A model generated the notes under the pieces. That model saw only the letters and a program-made list of their open reading frames with translations. It was not told the origin of the DNA and did no database searches. A stretch of 64,000 bases of DNA. Source: Nageia nagi. Its lineage: Eukaryota; Pinophyta. The translations under genes were made by a program, and so were the position numbers. Below, piece by piece: positions 1 through 12,140 of this stretch. Position 1 is the first letter of the stretch. Each line of letters starts with the position of its first letter. Location of the stretch: positions 2,542,001 through 2,606,000 of the forward strand of contig JBITNC010000002.1 in the NCBI GenBank assembly GCA_050084985.1. Reading direction: 5' to 3'.

Positions 1-345
1 GTAAATTACATCATAACTTAAGTTTTTTTTAAAGTAATAAGCATGTCTTAAAAAAATCTAAGTCCTAAGCATTTAAATTAAGTATTAAACATGCATCATC
101 AACTTTAAAAATTAAGCACTAAGTATAAGCATGCATCATTTTAACTTAAAGAATTTAATTCATAAATACCTTTTAAATTTAAGTCCTAAGCATGCATCAT
201 TAACTTAAAAATTAAGTTCTAAGCATGCATTATTAACTTAAAAATTAAGTTTTAAGCATGCATTATTAACTTAAAAAATATAAGGCCTAAGCATTAAGTT
301 AAAAATTTAAGTACTAAGCATAAGCATGCATCATAAAGAAAAAGA
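1..345. repeat. Degenerate AT-rich tandem repeat
   Basis: A phrase close to AAGCATGCATCATTAACTT followed by AAAAATTAAG recurs about every 30 to 60 bases, most clearly from about 85 to 340. The copies have diverged and spacing is irregular. No coding content is visible. It could be an old minisatellite or part of an AT-rich LTR. Confidence 0.6.
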
Positions 346-1802
346 TTTAGTATGCAAACTAGATAAAATTTTAAGTAAGAAATTTATACAAATTCCTCCC
401 TTTTTACTTAAAGTTTTATCCCTAAAGATAGCATACTAGCTTTACCTTAGAAATTTAACTAAGGAAAGAAAACTACTTGTATGCTAAAAAAAATTATCTT
501 CTAAGTATGCATTCATCTTAATATTTTTAAGTAAATACAAAACAATTGCCCTTTTTCCTTAAAACTAACATGGTTAAATAGCATTCCCCACCTTTTGCTT
601 ATAAAAAAGTTTAAGGCAACAAGGAATAATAGATACTTAAAAAAAATTACTTCAGTAAAAAAGTGTCAAGTTTACCTTAGGAAAAATATTTCATTTTTCC
701 TAATTAAGTAGCCATATTTAGAAGTATTTATCAAAAAAATTATACTCCTAAAAAATTACTTTTATATTAAGTACATTTTTCTAAAATGTAGGAGAGCTTT
801 TAAGAGTAATGATGAATTTTTGACCATCTACTTACTCTAAAGTAATGTAATCATGATAATGCTTTAATTTTGGAGTATAAGTGTTTCTAAGCACATTTAA
901 TAAAGGAATGGTTTGCAAGGAAGCAAAAAATTAAATGCCCTCCAAAAAAATATACGTTTACTTCTAGGTGCATTTAATGAAAAAAAGTCTTGCAAGCAAC
1001 AACAAACAAAAAACTTAAATGCATCAACCAAAAAAAAAACTTAAATACATCAACCAAAAAATTAAGTGTGGGCCTCCCTTTTTACTCAATGCATATAAAG
1101 GAGGGAGAGAACAACAAAAAATAATCAAGTAGAGGGAAACTAGGAAGAGGTCATGATGGAGGGGACTACTACTATGAGTGGTAAACTCACACATAGAAGG
1201 CCCAAAAAAACCACAGACACCCATGTAGGAAGAGTACCCTAGTGACACTTAGAGGGAGAGACAAAGGGAGGTTGCAAGGGCCTAGTGTAGGTTGACGCAA
1301 AGGGATGTGAAGTTCAAACACATAAGTAGTGGATGGACTGAGCAATGTAGGGTATGTGGAGGATGATGATGGTGGTGAGGTGTGTTGGATCTTCTCTCGC
1401 TTACTGAGGAAGGATCCTAGCATTTTTTTAGACTTTGCAATAGAGCTACTCATGCCCAAGTTATCTAGCATTCTTACTAGCTATTGTTGTTGGGCCACAC
1501 ACTAAAGAGAAGGAGCCATGTGCTAAAGAGAAGAGGCCACGTGCATAGGCCAACCAAACCAAATGAGAGAGCAACAGGATGCCTCCTCTAAAGCTTAACA
1601 AAGAATGTTTAAAAAAAGAATCATGTTAGAGAGTTGTATATATTAAAAAATATTCTTATATTTCTATTTAGAAATAAAATATAACTCTCCTCCCTTTTTT
1701 ATTATTCTAAAAAACAACTTCCTATATTTGATTCACACAAAGTAATTTATAAAATATTGCACTTTGTATACTAACCTCTTTATAATATTACAAAAAAATT
1801 TG

Positions 1803-1804
<2 letters not shown>

Positions 1805-1842
<38 letters not shown>
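1805..1842. repeat. (AT)n microsatellite
   Basis: An uninterrupted AT dinucleotide run of about 38 bases. Confidence 0.9.
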
Positions 1843-1846
<4 letters not shown>

Positions 1847-1887
1847 TTATAGCAATTAAAACAAATTGCAAGTAACTTAGGAGGTTA

Positions 1888-1922
<35 letters not shown>
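1888..1922. repeat. (GT)n(AT)n compound microsatellite
   Basis: A short GT run passes directly into an AT run. Confidence 0.85.
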
Positions 1923-1924
<2 letters not shown>

Positions 1925-2138
1925 ATTGCATTTTTGTTAGCCATATTTTGCTTAAAAGGGAATTAACACATAAAAATAATATGATAGTAGCAAAATGGAA
2001 TGATCCAAAAGTAACCAAGAGGGAAGGAATTTATACCTTCTCTTAGTTTTACCTCAACAATAAAGTGTAGAATGAAAAATGAAGACCTTCAAGTTGAGGA
2101 TAAATATACAAACCAAGGATGTGAAGAGGAGCTTCCAA

Positions 2139-2153
2139 GGTGCTCTGATACCA
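2139..2153 (-). other. LTR-retrotransposon primer-binding site (initiator tRNA-Met type)
   Basis: On the minus strand this reads TGGTATCAGAGCACC, the standard plant primer-binding site complementary to the 3' end of initiator tRNA-Met. It lies four bases inside a possible LTR end (TG on the plus strand at 2157). It implies a minus-strand element extending left from here. Confidence 0.65.
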
Positions 2154-2156
2154 ATT

Positions 2157-2690
2157 TGAAAGAACTAACATTAATAAAATAATTCCTAAGCAACCAAGAT
2201 CTCTTGTGATATCACAAATCACTTCTAAATAACTCATAAACTAATTTCACAAATATAACTCAAGATATAAGTGGTTCCTCCAATTAAGAGTACATCCACT
2301 AACTAGATCTCACTTCATTCACAATATGAACTCTTATAATCTTTCTAACCTCAACTCCTAAACATTATCCACTAGTATAACTTTACTCCAAAAATTGGTG
2401 TGTGATCACAAAGAGGGAGCCTTATATTTATAGGCCAAAATCCTTCTTTGGATCACCCTTTTATCTAATGTATAAAAGCATGACATGCACATCCTTTTAC
2501 CCAAGGGGCATACTCATGACATGAAGTGTAGGATAAGTTACATTATCTTATTCAATAAAATACTTAAGGTATCAAATGATACCCTTAAATATTAGTGAAC
2601 ATACATAGAATATTATTACAAAACCTTTACAATAATGCATAATACAGTCCAATAGAGGGAACTCTCAAAAACATATTGTACCTTTGTGAC
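2157..2690 (-). mobile_element. Putative LTR remnant, minus strand
   Basis: The stretch begins next to the primer-binding site at 2139-2153 and contains a TATA-like box on the minus strand (TATAAATA, 2425-2432) at a position expected in an LTR. The outer boundary could not be fixed: no clear TG end or target duplication was found, so the right end is approximate. No second copy was seen in the window, so it could be a solo LTR or half of a decayed element. Confidence 0.4.
2425..2432 (-). promoter_or_regulatory. TATA-like box in putative LTR
   Basis: Minus-strand TATAAATA inside the putative LTR at 2157-2690, flanked by GC-richer sequence as in LTR promoters. Confidence 0.4.
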
Positions 2691-2789
2691 AACATTGAAC
2701 ATCTTGAATCAAAAATGTGATCTTGAACTAGTGTTGGTAAATATGTTGCAACAAGAATAAGCTTTTCATGCAACTTCCTATGAACTGGA

Positions 2790-3335
2790 ACAAACTATGA
2801 TGCATAATCAAAGAGGAAGGAAGTCCTTCCAACAAAAAGGTAATGATAAAAATTTCTATCACTATAATGATAAGCAAAAGAAGAGTTGTTTGATTTATGA
2901 CAAGAAAGGGCATAGATTGTAGGATTATTGGTACAATTATTTTTCACAATGCTCTTCAAGAAATAATAATAAAAAATAAGAAAGGAAAAACCCTTAGAAT
3001 CAAGGGGAGTAGAAAAACGAAGACCATAATAAAGACAACAATGTAATGTTGTAAATGATGCTAATGAAATGACTAAAGATATTAGTAATCTTGCTCTTAT
3101 TCATTATGAGAAACCTTTAATCTCATCCACTTGGTATGTTGATTTTGGTGCTTCTAAGCACATGACTGGTCAAAAGGATTGATTTTCTTCTTTAGAAAAT
3201 AACATAAATCATGGTTAAGTTCAATTAGGGGATGGCACATCACATGAAATCGAAGGAAATGATGATGTTAAATTCCATATTAGAAAGAATAACTATCAAA
3301 TAAAAGAGGTATTATATGTGGGTTGGTGTAAGAAG
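2790..3335 (+). pseudogene. Ty1/copia gag-protease remnant
   Basis: Translation in pieces gives a degraded nucleocapsid knuckle (IYDKKGHRL, about 2890-2930, first cysteine lost) followed by the copia aspartic-protease signature WYVDFGASKHMTG at about 3130-3170. The family usually has D-S-G-A; here the serine codon reads as F. A stretch resembling the end of the protease (IKEVLYVG) closes the match near 3325. Stops and frame changes interrupt the sequence. Its integrase continuation resumes about 1 kb downstream at 4470. Confidence 0.75.
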
Positions 3336-3339
3336 ATGA

Positions 3340-4330
3340 GTCCTACTTGAGGGGAAATGTTGGGACTTAGGTTTTTTAGCATGAGGTTGAGATCCTAGGG
3401 ACTGGAGTCCTAACCTCAAAAAGTAAAAATGCATGAAATAACCCTTGGGATCTCAATTCGACCCCTAGGATCTCAACCCCTAAATTTGAATTTCAAACCC
3501 TCCCATTTAGGCTCAAATTTAGGTTTGATGAATCAACACTTGGCTTTGAACCTATAACTTTGAGGTCATAACAATGGCAATGGACTTTACTAGCTTTGGG
3601 CATGTGTTTGATGATTTTTTTCAAAGAATTTTATAGGACTATAGATAAGAGAGTGTTGATTTCAAATATGCTATTTTTTTACAATTGGATTATATTTTAT
3701 ATTTTTAATATAATTTTCAATGAAAGAGGGTTCATAAACTTCAAAAAATAGATTTTTATATTTATTTAATAATTTTTTACTTTTTTAGAATTGTGAAAAA
3801 AATATATGTGCAAAATCTACATACAATTCTCCACAAGTTTAAAAAATAGTAAAAATTGTAATTTTAGGTCAAATTTTGTTTCATAGATGAGCACTTTTCA
3901 AAACAATAATCAGGTAACAAAAATTTATAAAAAAAAATTCATGAAAAATTACAAAAAAATATCTTGTACAATCTTTAGTGTCTTAGGTATATTTATCAAA
4001 AATGAATTAACAAAATATTTTAATTTAGGTCCAATTATGCTTGACAGACATGATGAGGGTGTGGTCCTAAAATTGTATTTTTTAAACAATGGTAAAATAT
4101 TTTTATGATCTAGGTATTGGAATAAATTACATATTTGAAAACTAGACTTTGAGCACTACATTTTTGCTTAGTGACCTTTTTCAATATTCAGACTCTAAGT
4201 GCTTCAAATTTTGAGATCAAGTATGAAAAAACTTAAAAATCAAGGAAAACACTTCTACTTTTTGGCCATTTTTGGGACCCATCTTCTTGCACTTACCCAT
4301 GTGTTAGTACTCACAAAGAACCTCTTATTA
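3340..4330. other. Non-coding insertion or unrelated spacer inside the copia remnant
   Basis: Copia protease matches stop at about 3335 and GAG-pre-integrase matches start near 4330-4470, so roughly 1 kb of unrelated AT-rich DNA separates parts that are normally adjacent. The left edge has a purine-rich run followed by TGTTGGGACT, which looks like a polypurine tract and LTR start, so a solo LTR is possible. I could not find a matching right end or target duplication. A 73-codon open frame at 3887-4108 is K/N/I-rich and unrecognised. Confidence 0.4.
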
Positions 4331-4469
4331 ATTAGTTGGATGCTAAGAAAAGGTTTGCTTTATTCATGAAAAATACAAAGGATGTCGAATAATAGCAAAA
4401 GAAAAAGGAATTGGGAGAATGTTTTTGCTTTATGTTGTAGCTTCCAAATATTAGGATTTCAATATTCAT

Positions 4470-5010
4470 GTCACAAATGTGACCACTCTTTGGCATCGAT
4501 GATTCAGACACATGAATCCAAACTACCTAATATCTCTACAAAAGAAGGATATGGTATGTGGACTCCCATCTCTTACTTCTCCTACAAATGTTTGTTCTAC
4601 TTGCATCATAGGGAAACAACACATACTTCCATTTGATCCTTCCACACATCATACTAAAGGACCTCTTGATGTGATACATATCAATTTATATGGACCCATG
4701 AGTATCAATAACACTATTCAAAGATAGTTCCTTATTTTCATTGATGATTACTCTAAAATAATATGTGTGTTCTTCTTGAAAATAAAATATGAAACCTTTT
4801 AGTATTTCAAAGAGTTCAAATCTCATATGGAGAATGTCACTAGTCATCATATCCATATTCTCCACATAGATCGAGGGGAGAATACCTATCAAATGATTTT
4901 TCTACACTATTTAAGAAACATGGAATTTGATGAATTTACCACACCTAACACACCATAGTAAAATGGGATCTGTGAAAGGTAAAACAAAACCATAGTTGAA
5001 ATGGTGAAGG
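4470..5010 (+). pseudogene. Ty1/copia GAG-pre-integrase and integrase N-terminal remnant
   Basis: A frame at 4512-4727 carries CSTCIIGKQHILPF, the C-x2-C-x3-GKQ segment at the end of the copia integrase zinc-binding region, followed by HINLYGPM (normally H.DL.GPM). Downstream, in frame pieces, come FIDDYSKI (catalytic core beginning) and HIDRGENTY, the degraded second catalytic aspartate region (normally R.DNG.E). An NGICER*NKTI fragment near 4970-5000 matches the NG..ER.N.T block that carries the catalytic glutamate. Several in-frame stops make it non-functional. No reverse transcriptase follows. Confidence 0.8.
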
Positions 5011-5199
5011 ATGTCAAGATCCCTAAGTGATTGATCTAGATCAAGATGTTATTAAATTTCATGGCCTAGAAATGAAAAAGGGTAGTTTATTTCTACCAAA
5101 GGTAAAGATATTAGATGAGGAAGAGGAGTAGTATAAGGCATTAGAATGGGAGGATATTCTAAAGAAGCATAAAGCTCAATTTTTGCTCATATATTCTAA

Positions 5200-6350
5200 T
5201 CACTAGATCCATTCCTCAATGATACACCTATATTGGAAATAGACTTGAATATTACTAGATATGCTATGGAAGAAGTAGATTCTAGCCCATACATAATTGA
5301 GGCCCAACAAGAATTTATCTAATCCCATTGGATATAGTCACCATACGATAAGATTGAATTTCACCTTTTAGAAGAAGAAAACATTTATGAAGAAGTTAAA
5401 TCTAATTTAGACTCTTCAATTGTAGCATCAACACCAAATACACCAAAAGTTAGATTTAGGACTTATTGGAAACCTTGGGAAAAATAACTAATTAATGGTA
5501 ATAATAGAAATTGATTAGATACCTTGTCCTTCATAATCAGAATACCCAAGGAAGAAGGCCCCATGAAGAACATCAATCCATAAATCCTTCCTACCTTCAA
5601 GGGGACTGTAGCTAAATATCTAGATACTTTTCTCTTTGAATTTGACATTCTTTATCAAAAATATGACTACACAAGGGATGCATAGAAGTTGAAGTTGTTC
5701 CTTTTCATTCTCAAAGGTTGAAAGAATATAGTCACTACTTGGAGAGGTATAAAAACTACATTCCTTCAAAAATATCAAGAGTACTATAGAACATATGATA
5801 CAAGACATAAAGTTTTCAATATGGAATAAAGGGATGATGAACCATTAGAAGATTACCTAGAAATATTCTCTTTTATAGTTCAAAGAGGGAAGGTTAAGCT
5901 AGATGAAGAATCCATGAAAAGCATATTCCTCAAAGAAGTACATGATGACTATGTATAAACTCTAAATTTGGTGGGTGGAGGAAACATCTCAAAGAAGTCA
6001 ATAGATGAAATCTTTGAGTTGTGCAAAGACTATTCTAGGATAAGAGGAGGAAATAAAATCAAATAAATTCATAAGCAAATCAGTTGGGGGGATCAACAAG
6101 GATGATATTAATTACTTGATGGAAAACTAAAAAATTAACATTCTTAGTTCATTATCAAGCACCTTGGATACCATGTAATTTAAGGAGAAAGAATCATTGA
6201 TGGTCTATTATCCAGGATGCAAATAAAGACACACTCTTCATGAGTGTCCAACTAGAAAAATTGTAATATGTTCTATATTTGAAAATAATCATGATATTAA
6301 GAGTTTTCCCTTACTTCCTATTGAGAAAAATCATACTTCATGCTAGCTAG
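5200..6350 (+). pseudogene. Retrotransposon gag-like remnant
   Basis: Piecewise plus-strand translation gives the pattern P.FKGTVAKYLDTFLFEFD then LYQKYDYTRDA, a W-containing segment, EDYLEIFSFIVQRG, SIFLKEVHDDYV, and IDEIFELCKDYSR, the order seen in the capsid-like gag domain of plant LTR retrotransposons. A degraded C-x2-C-x4-H-x4-C motif follows at about 6210-6260. At least four stops interrupt it (for example near 5690, 5827 and 5957). The front part, 5200-5460, is acidic and open in one frame but unrecognised. No pol follows, so this is an isolated relic. Confidence 0.6.
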
Positions 6351-8962
6351 ATAGGTGTTGATATGTTTTCACTAGATATTGATTTCTCAACAGATGAATT
6401 CTTGAAGTTTGTATTATTGAGGTAAAATTGGAGGTATTTATGAAGGATTATGCTATGACCTTTTGTAACTTATGAGATATTATAGAATGTTTCTTATTCC
6501 TAGCTATGTAGAAAGCAAAGTGAGCATTCATAGTTGTCTCTTATACTTAATGAGTGTTTGATACTTCTTATTTTAAACTTGGAATAATGTTGGCTAGATA
6601 CTATTGTGTTGTATTTCATTGAGTGCCACTTTTTCAGTGTCTAGCTTCATAAATATTAGTAGAAGAGTAATATCAAATTAGCTAATTACTAAAAAAAAGC
6701 TTGGAGGGAAGAGCATCCTACTCATGCTCAATTAGATTGGTTGATTGCAAAGCATTGCATTCCTAGGAGTATGATGTCATCTATTAAAATCCTAGAATAT
6801 GGGATAATAATTTTGAATATTTTTAGCTTGTCCCATTATTTGAAATAAGTATCTTTTAGCATAGATAGTGCCACATCATAGCTAAGGATCCATAAGAATA
6901 ATTTTTATCAATACTACAGTATGTATTAGCTTATGCCTTCTTACATATTACCGAATTATGAGGTGACATTTTTAAAACATGATATAGCCTCATGTCATAC
7001 TTTTGATGTGATGGTGTTAGCTCTTGCATTTCCATATCATGACACAATGTTCTCTTATAAGCTTTTCACTCTTTTGAGGTATTGACATCATGATATTTGG
7101 TATTGCATCCTGACATAGAGTGTTAAAGAGAATTTCAAGTGCTTGTCACTCTTTCACCATAATAACATCACCTTATATTTTCGTATATTATAGTTAGATG
7201 ATAATAAATACCTCAAGATGATATGGAAATATATAAAAAGACTCAAAATGATAAAAAATTCAATTGAATGCTCCAAGATGTCATGAAAAAGTATAAGAAG
7301 TTTCAAAATGGCAAGAAAAGAGGAAATGATTAGTCAAGAAGGTCCAGAAGATGATAAGAATACCAAATGACATCAGATGAGATGGAAATTGGTTAGTATG
7401 AGCTAGCATTAATAACCTAGATATAATTTTACAAGGAATATGTTGAATATTAATATGGTTAAATATGCCAACTTGATCTTGTATTTTAGATATTTTTGGA
7501 TATGATTTTGTTAAATGTAATAGAAAGTTGTTATTAATAGATATTAGATATTGTAGATTTAATATAATGAAAAGTTTCAAGAAAGAACCATTAAAAGGAA
7601 TACATACATGCTTTCAACTACTTACAACCTAAAGCATATTATATAGCTATATAATGCATGAAGCAATTCATGGTGGGATGTTATGCATCCATGGGCTGCA
7701 CATTCATAGAACATCATCAATGTATAATGAACTAAGAGTAATCCATGTAATCATGTTGAATATGTGAATGGGATTAGAAGACGCTAAGGATGTCTTGATG
7801 TCCTCATATATTTCAGATTTGGAGGTGCAGACAAGGTACATGAGTTATGTCCAAGTTACATGGTGTGGATGTGTAGTGAAGGCTCCGAACATCTTGATAA
7901 GGTGCATGATATAGACATAATTCACAAACTAAAATGAAGCATAAAATGCATAATAGAGAGGTTGTAATTATCATATAGACCTATATTTTAAGTAAGCAAA
8001 ATATGCATTGCATCTATCATCTACGTATCTACAAAGAGTTGTGTGAGAAAATGATATTCATATCCAATTGGTGGGTGAGTGATGAGATTACATGACTAAT
8101 AAAATAATAGATCATCTCCTTGAACAATGAGGGAGTTGGAGGTGGTATTATGGTAATCTATTTATTCTCTATCTCTATCAATATGACAATATTAATTTTC
8201 ATTTAATATGTATGTTAGAAAATATGATGTGTGAGTATCCTAAGGATATGTATGTTGAGTTATAAAGCACTAGTATAATGTATGAGTGTCCTGAGGACAT
8301 GTATGAAAGTTGTGAAGTGTAGGGAGAATGTGTGGATAGTCTGAACTAAAATACATATGGAGATGGATTTCTTGAACTATTTTGATATATATGAAAGCAA
8401 TATGTAGGAGTATTAAAATATATGTGTGTTTTCTTGTATTAAAAATTTCTCTCCTAATTTATTTGTTGGATAAAGATATGGAATATGTTGAGTTTGAGAC
8501 TAATCAAAGCCACACATCAACAAGAAAATGATATGCTATTATGTAATCATAACTCACAAGTTGGAACCTTAGTATAAAATTGATTATCTGATCCTTCTAG
8601 GTTATTTAGATGATATATCTACAAAAATGAATGACTAATCTAACCTTCTATGACTAATCTATCTGATGCATATTGATCTATATTGTACACAAGTAGAGCA
8701 TGAAATTTTTTGTGCTTCTTATTTTTGGATTATTTTAGTTTGGGTTTCATGTGGATTATTTTTGAATATGTCAAGAACATGTAGGAGAGTTGTTTAGTAA
8801 TTTTTTTTTATGCTTTTACAAGGATTTAATTATGTTTGTATTAGAATTGGTAGTTCATGAGATTTGCATTCTCAAACTACATTGTTGGTAAGCTAGTTCT
8901 ATTGGTGAAATATTTATACATTGTACTTAATTTATTCAAGTAATTAATGAGCATATTTTTTC
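6351..8962. other. Non-coding stretch ending in the putative 5' LTR of copia element II
   Basis: No domain is recognisable on either strand. The right end abuts a primer-binding site at 8967, so its last several hundred bases should be the 5' LTR of the copia element that follows. A TGTTAG start at 8213 is a possible LTR beginning, which I could not confirm because no 3' LTR copy is present. A short motif (GAGTATCCTAAGGATATGTATG and a variant) is duplicated at about 8235-8310. Confidence 0.4.
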
Positions 8963-8966
8963 ATTG

Positions 8967-8979
8967 TGGTATCAAATCC
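8967..8979 (+). other. Degenerate primer-binding site of copia element II
   Basis: TGGTATCAAATCC resembles the initiator tRNA-Met site TGGTATCAGAGCC with two changes. It lies about 140 bases before the gag remnant, in the same orientation. Confidence 0.55.
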
Positions 8980-9109
8980 AAGTTGATCTAATCTTAGGTC
9001 AAAAAAAAGAGATTGAGCTAAATTTATGAAAAATTATCAAGCTTTCACAAAAGAGTGATCCAAAATCTCTAGTTGGAATTATGAGGGTTCTTTTTGTTGA
9101 TCATAGAAA

Positions 9110-9552
9110 ATGGAAACAACAATACCTTACCAATTATAAAATTCAAAGGAGAAAATTATGATTATTGGTCCATCAAAATTAAGCACCTACTCATTAGCAA
9201 AGGTGCTTGGGAGATTATGGAGGATGGCTAAAATGAGCCAACTGATTAGCATATTGTTCTAACTACAAATAATCAAGCATTGAGGGATGCATAAAAAACC
9301 TTGTAATATTATATTTTCAAGAAGACTTGGAAGAGAGTCTCTTTCCAAGAATTACAAGTTGTACTTCAACCAAAGAAGCATGGAAAGCTCTAAAGGATGG
9401 ATTTGAAGGAAATAAGAAAATAAAGCAAGTGAGGTTATAAAATTTCTAAATTGAGTTTGAAATCCTCAAAATGAAATAAGATGAAAAACTTGGAGATTAT
9501 TGTATGAGATCAAAAGCTTGTGTAGAAAAAATGAAGAGTATTAGTGAAAATG
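9110..9552 (+). pseudogene. Copia element II gag, 5' part
   Basis: Starts METTIPYQL and continues in broken frames through LSTYSLAKVLGRLWRM and SMESSKGW, consistent with the UBN2-type gag of copia elements. It ends abruptly at 9552, where the chromovirus LTR begins. The same gag resumes at 16584 after that element and one copy of the AAATG duplication are removed. Several stops and at least one single-base frameshift are present. Confidence 0.65.
9548..9552. repeat. Target-site duplication AAATG, left copy
   Basis: Identical to 16584-16588. The two copies exactly flank the TG...CA ends of the gypsy element between them. Confidence 0.9.
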
Positions 9553-10764
9553 TGATCCATAAACTAAAAGATTACAATTTCAATTTAACCTTTTCTAGGA
9601 TCAATTCACACTTAAAATAATTACATGCTTGTAAAGGAAAATCAGGAAAGAAATTGTAAACACAGAGAAGAGAAAAGCATTCACCATAGAAAGAGATAAG
9701 CAAAATTATCCTAGTTCACCCAGTGTGGGCTACATCCAGCTCAAAAGCTCTCTACTATCAATGGGTGGAATCACTTTACAAGGTCTCCTTGGTCCTTCAA
9801 AACCTCCTCTCACATTCACAACACACTCACAGCTCTAAAAATCACAACAAGAACTGAAAATAACTTCCTGAAATCCTCCTTTTTTTTCACATCCAATTTG
9901 CTCCCCTTTTATACAATTTTTGGAGCTAAAATTGGAGAGTATTACAACTAGGAAATTTGATAAAAAAACCTATTTTTAGATACCCATTAACCTTCTTGAT
10001 CTTCCTATCAAATTTGGGCTCAAATGGTTGTAAAACTCTCCCAAAAATGAGCTCTAAAATTAAAATAATATGCTCTCTGGACTATTTTAGGCTTAAAAAT
10101 TAACTCAACCTAATAATAGGACCTTAGGTGAATCAAAAATCACCATAAACCTTTGAAACACCAAAAAATATGTTAAAAAACTTAACATTGGGTGGGTGCA
10201 CTATGGTGGTGACACATGGTGCTTGCTGGGTAGAAGTCAACCTCCTGTTGACTAGCAGTTTGGTTGGCAGTCAGATGGTTGGTGGTCTGGCTAGTGGCTT
10301 GCATGGGTGGTTAAACAGTCATATGGGTGGTCACATGCGGGTGGCTTAGCTAGCATGGGTAGCTTACCATGCAGGTGGGTTGGTAGTCATAGCTTCCCTG
10401 CAGGCTCTGTCACATCCATGCATGTACTCCATGATGGTAGGCGGTCACTTTGGTGGCAGGCATCCACGGTGTCAGGTGGGTCAAACTCCATGCACTCTTC
10501 CTATGTGGTCCAACTCACCTCCATGCGATCGTAGGCCTCATCACCTCCTGAGTGGTCTCCATGGTGGTGGGTCTTGCTAAACATTTAAATATTATTATTA
10601 TTTTTTTTTTCAAAATACTCAAACTGAATTAATACCATATCTTCCACATACGAACTTGGATTCTCGATCTAAAAGAAGCATCGAAAAGCTGAAGATAAGA
10701 TGATCATAATGAACACACTGAAATGGAGATTATTTAATGTCAAAGGGATCCACATTTTGGATCA
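9553..10764 (-). repeat. 3' LTR of the chromovirus-like element
   Basis: 1,212 bases, TGATCCATAAAC at the left and TTTTGGATCA at the right on the plus strand. It matches 15389-16583 along its length, with mostly single-base differences. The part from 10190 to 10580 is richer in G (many GGTGG runs) than the surroundings, which creates chance open frames. A TATA box lies at 9906-9913 on the minus strand. Confidence 0.92.
9906..9913 (-). promoter_or_regulatory. TATA box in chromovirus 3' LTR
   Basis: Minus strand TATAAAAG, conserved in the 5' LTR at 15742-15749. Confidence 0.6.
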
Positions 10765-10773
10765 TTCCTCCCC
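10765..10773 (-). other. Polypurine tract of the chromovirus-like element
   Basis: GGGGAGGAA on the minus strand directly precedes the 3' LTR start, the expected site of plus-strand DNA priming. Confidence 0.8.
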
Positions 10774-10804
10774 AATGAGAGAGAGCTTTTGTCCCCAAAA
10801 GCAT

Positions 10805-12140
10805 TTAGGATGATGAAATGAGGTGAAGGTAAAGCTCCCTCACCCGATCAACTGCATACCACTTGGCCTTATGTGGATGTTGGCCCTTCACTCCAATACA
10901 CCACACCTCAAGTATGCCACTATGAGATGATAATTGCTTCTTTTCCAATAATGCATCCTCAACCAACACATTCATGTGCTCAGGGGCTAAATCCTCAATT
11001 AATGGTAACATAACATCTATATCTTTTGCAACTAAGGCTAGTTCATACAACTTCAAGTTCTCAACATTAATAACTGAATACATTTGCATATAGGGTGGTA
11101 AGTCTAACCAAAATGCATTGTATCCAAATTGACCAATAATGGTAAATGGACCATACCTTATTGGTTTCAACTTCTTTCCCTTACCATGCTATCTCTCCTT
11201 ACTGAGATGAAGCCATACTTGATCCCCAACCTGAAATTTATGATCCACCCGATGACGATCATGCCTCTCCTTATACTTGGCCTGACTCTTCTCCAACTAT
11301 TCTTTTACCTTTTGATGAATCAATTCAATCCTCTCAATAAAATTCTTTGCCCACTCCTCCTCATTATGAAGAACTATATCTCCATCACTTGTTGAAGCAA
11401 AAGCCATATCGAAAGGTGATTTTGGCAAATAACCAAAACAAGTCTCAAAAGGTATTTTGTTAGTAGAAGAATGTAAAGCCTAATTATATGCATGTTGTAT
11501 ATAGTTCAAATGCTCATCCCAAGTCTTAGTATGCTTACCATAATAACCCTATAATAGATGTACCACTATCCTATTTACCACCTCTGTTTGACCATCTATC
11601 TATGGATGAAAAGTTGTACTCCTTTTTAGCTTAGTGTCCATCCTTTCCCATAAAGAAGTCCAAAATTTTCCAAGAAACTTGGAATCACTATCAGAAATGA
11701 TAGAAGTAGGTAGACCAAAATGTACCCACACATAAGTAAAGAAAATATTAGCAGCCTCTTGACCTGTCACAGTCTTTTTACATGGGATTAGAATACACAT
11801 CTTAGTGAATCTATCCACAACCACATATAAATAATCATGACCTCTTTTAGACATAGGTAAACCTCCAACAAAATCCATAGAAATACTCTCCCATGGTCAT
11901 GTAGGAATGGACAATGGCATATAAAGACCAAATTTCCTATTATTGGGTTTGCTTACACTGCATAACATATAACCTTTGATATATCTAGATACATTTTCTT
12001 GCATTTTAGGCTAGTAACAATACCTTTGTAGATTAGCAAGAGTTTTCCCAACACCAAAGTGCCCTAAAATATGAGAAGTATGAGCTTCCCTAATCAAATC
12101 ATTCCTCTCACCATTAGGAATACAAAGTTTTCCCAAATGA
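10805..12140 (-). pseudogene. Chromovirus integrase with degenerate chromodomain-like tail
   Basis: Integrase inserts the cDNA into the host genome. On the minus strand an N-terminal zinc-binding part is visible as HTSHILGHFGVGKTLANL at about 12020-12100. The catalytic core follows as MDFVGGLPMSKRGHDYL (first D) and then SIISDSDSKF (second D; usually SDRD..F) at 11600-11880. The C-terminal part (10805-11170) contains PIRYGPFTI and ends with VKGQHPHKAKWYAVDRVREL, a pattern I associate with the chromodomain of some plant chromoviruses. The region between 11170 and 11600 is frame-shifted, and the catalytic E was not located with certainty. Confidence 0.8.

Larger units (their letters stand above)
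346..2138. other. Non-coding AT-rich stretch
   Basis: No coding frame with a recognisable domain is present on either strand. The short open frames between 1024 and 1471 overlap each other on low-complexity sequence and resemble nothing known. Two dinucleotide tracts lie at 1805-1842 and 1888-1922. If the minus-strand primer-binding site at 2139 belongs to an element running leftward, this stretch would be its decayed inside, but no gag or pol remnant was found. Confidence 0.5.

Noticed and set aside
1024-1471. Two overlapping minus-strand open frames of 74 and 94 codons
   Set aside because: Serine/leucine-rich, low-complexity, no known domain and no repeat of them elsewhere; most likely chance frames.
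3887-4108. 73-codon open frame, K/N/I-rich
   Set aside because: Composition follows the local AT bias, it lies in a stretch that looks like an insertion, and no homologous copy is present.
10307-10580. Open frames of 75 and 66 codons on the plus strand
   Set aside because: They lie within the G-rich part of a chromovirus LTR and are not conserved in frame in the other LTR copy.
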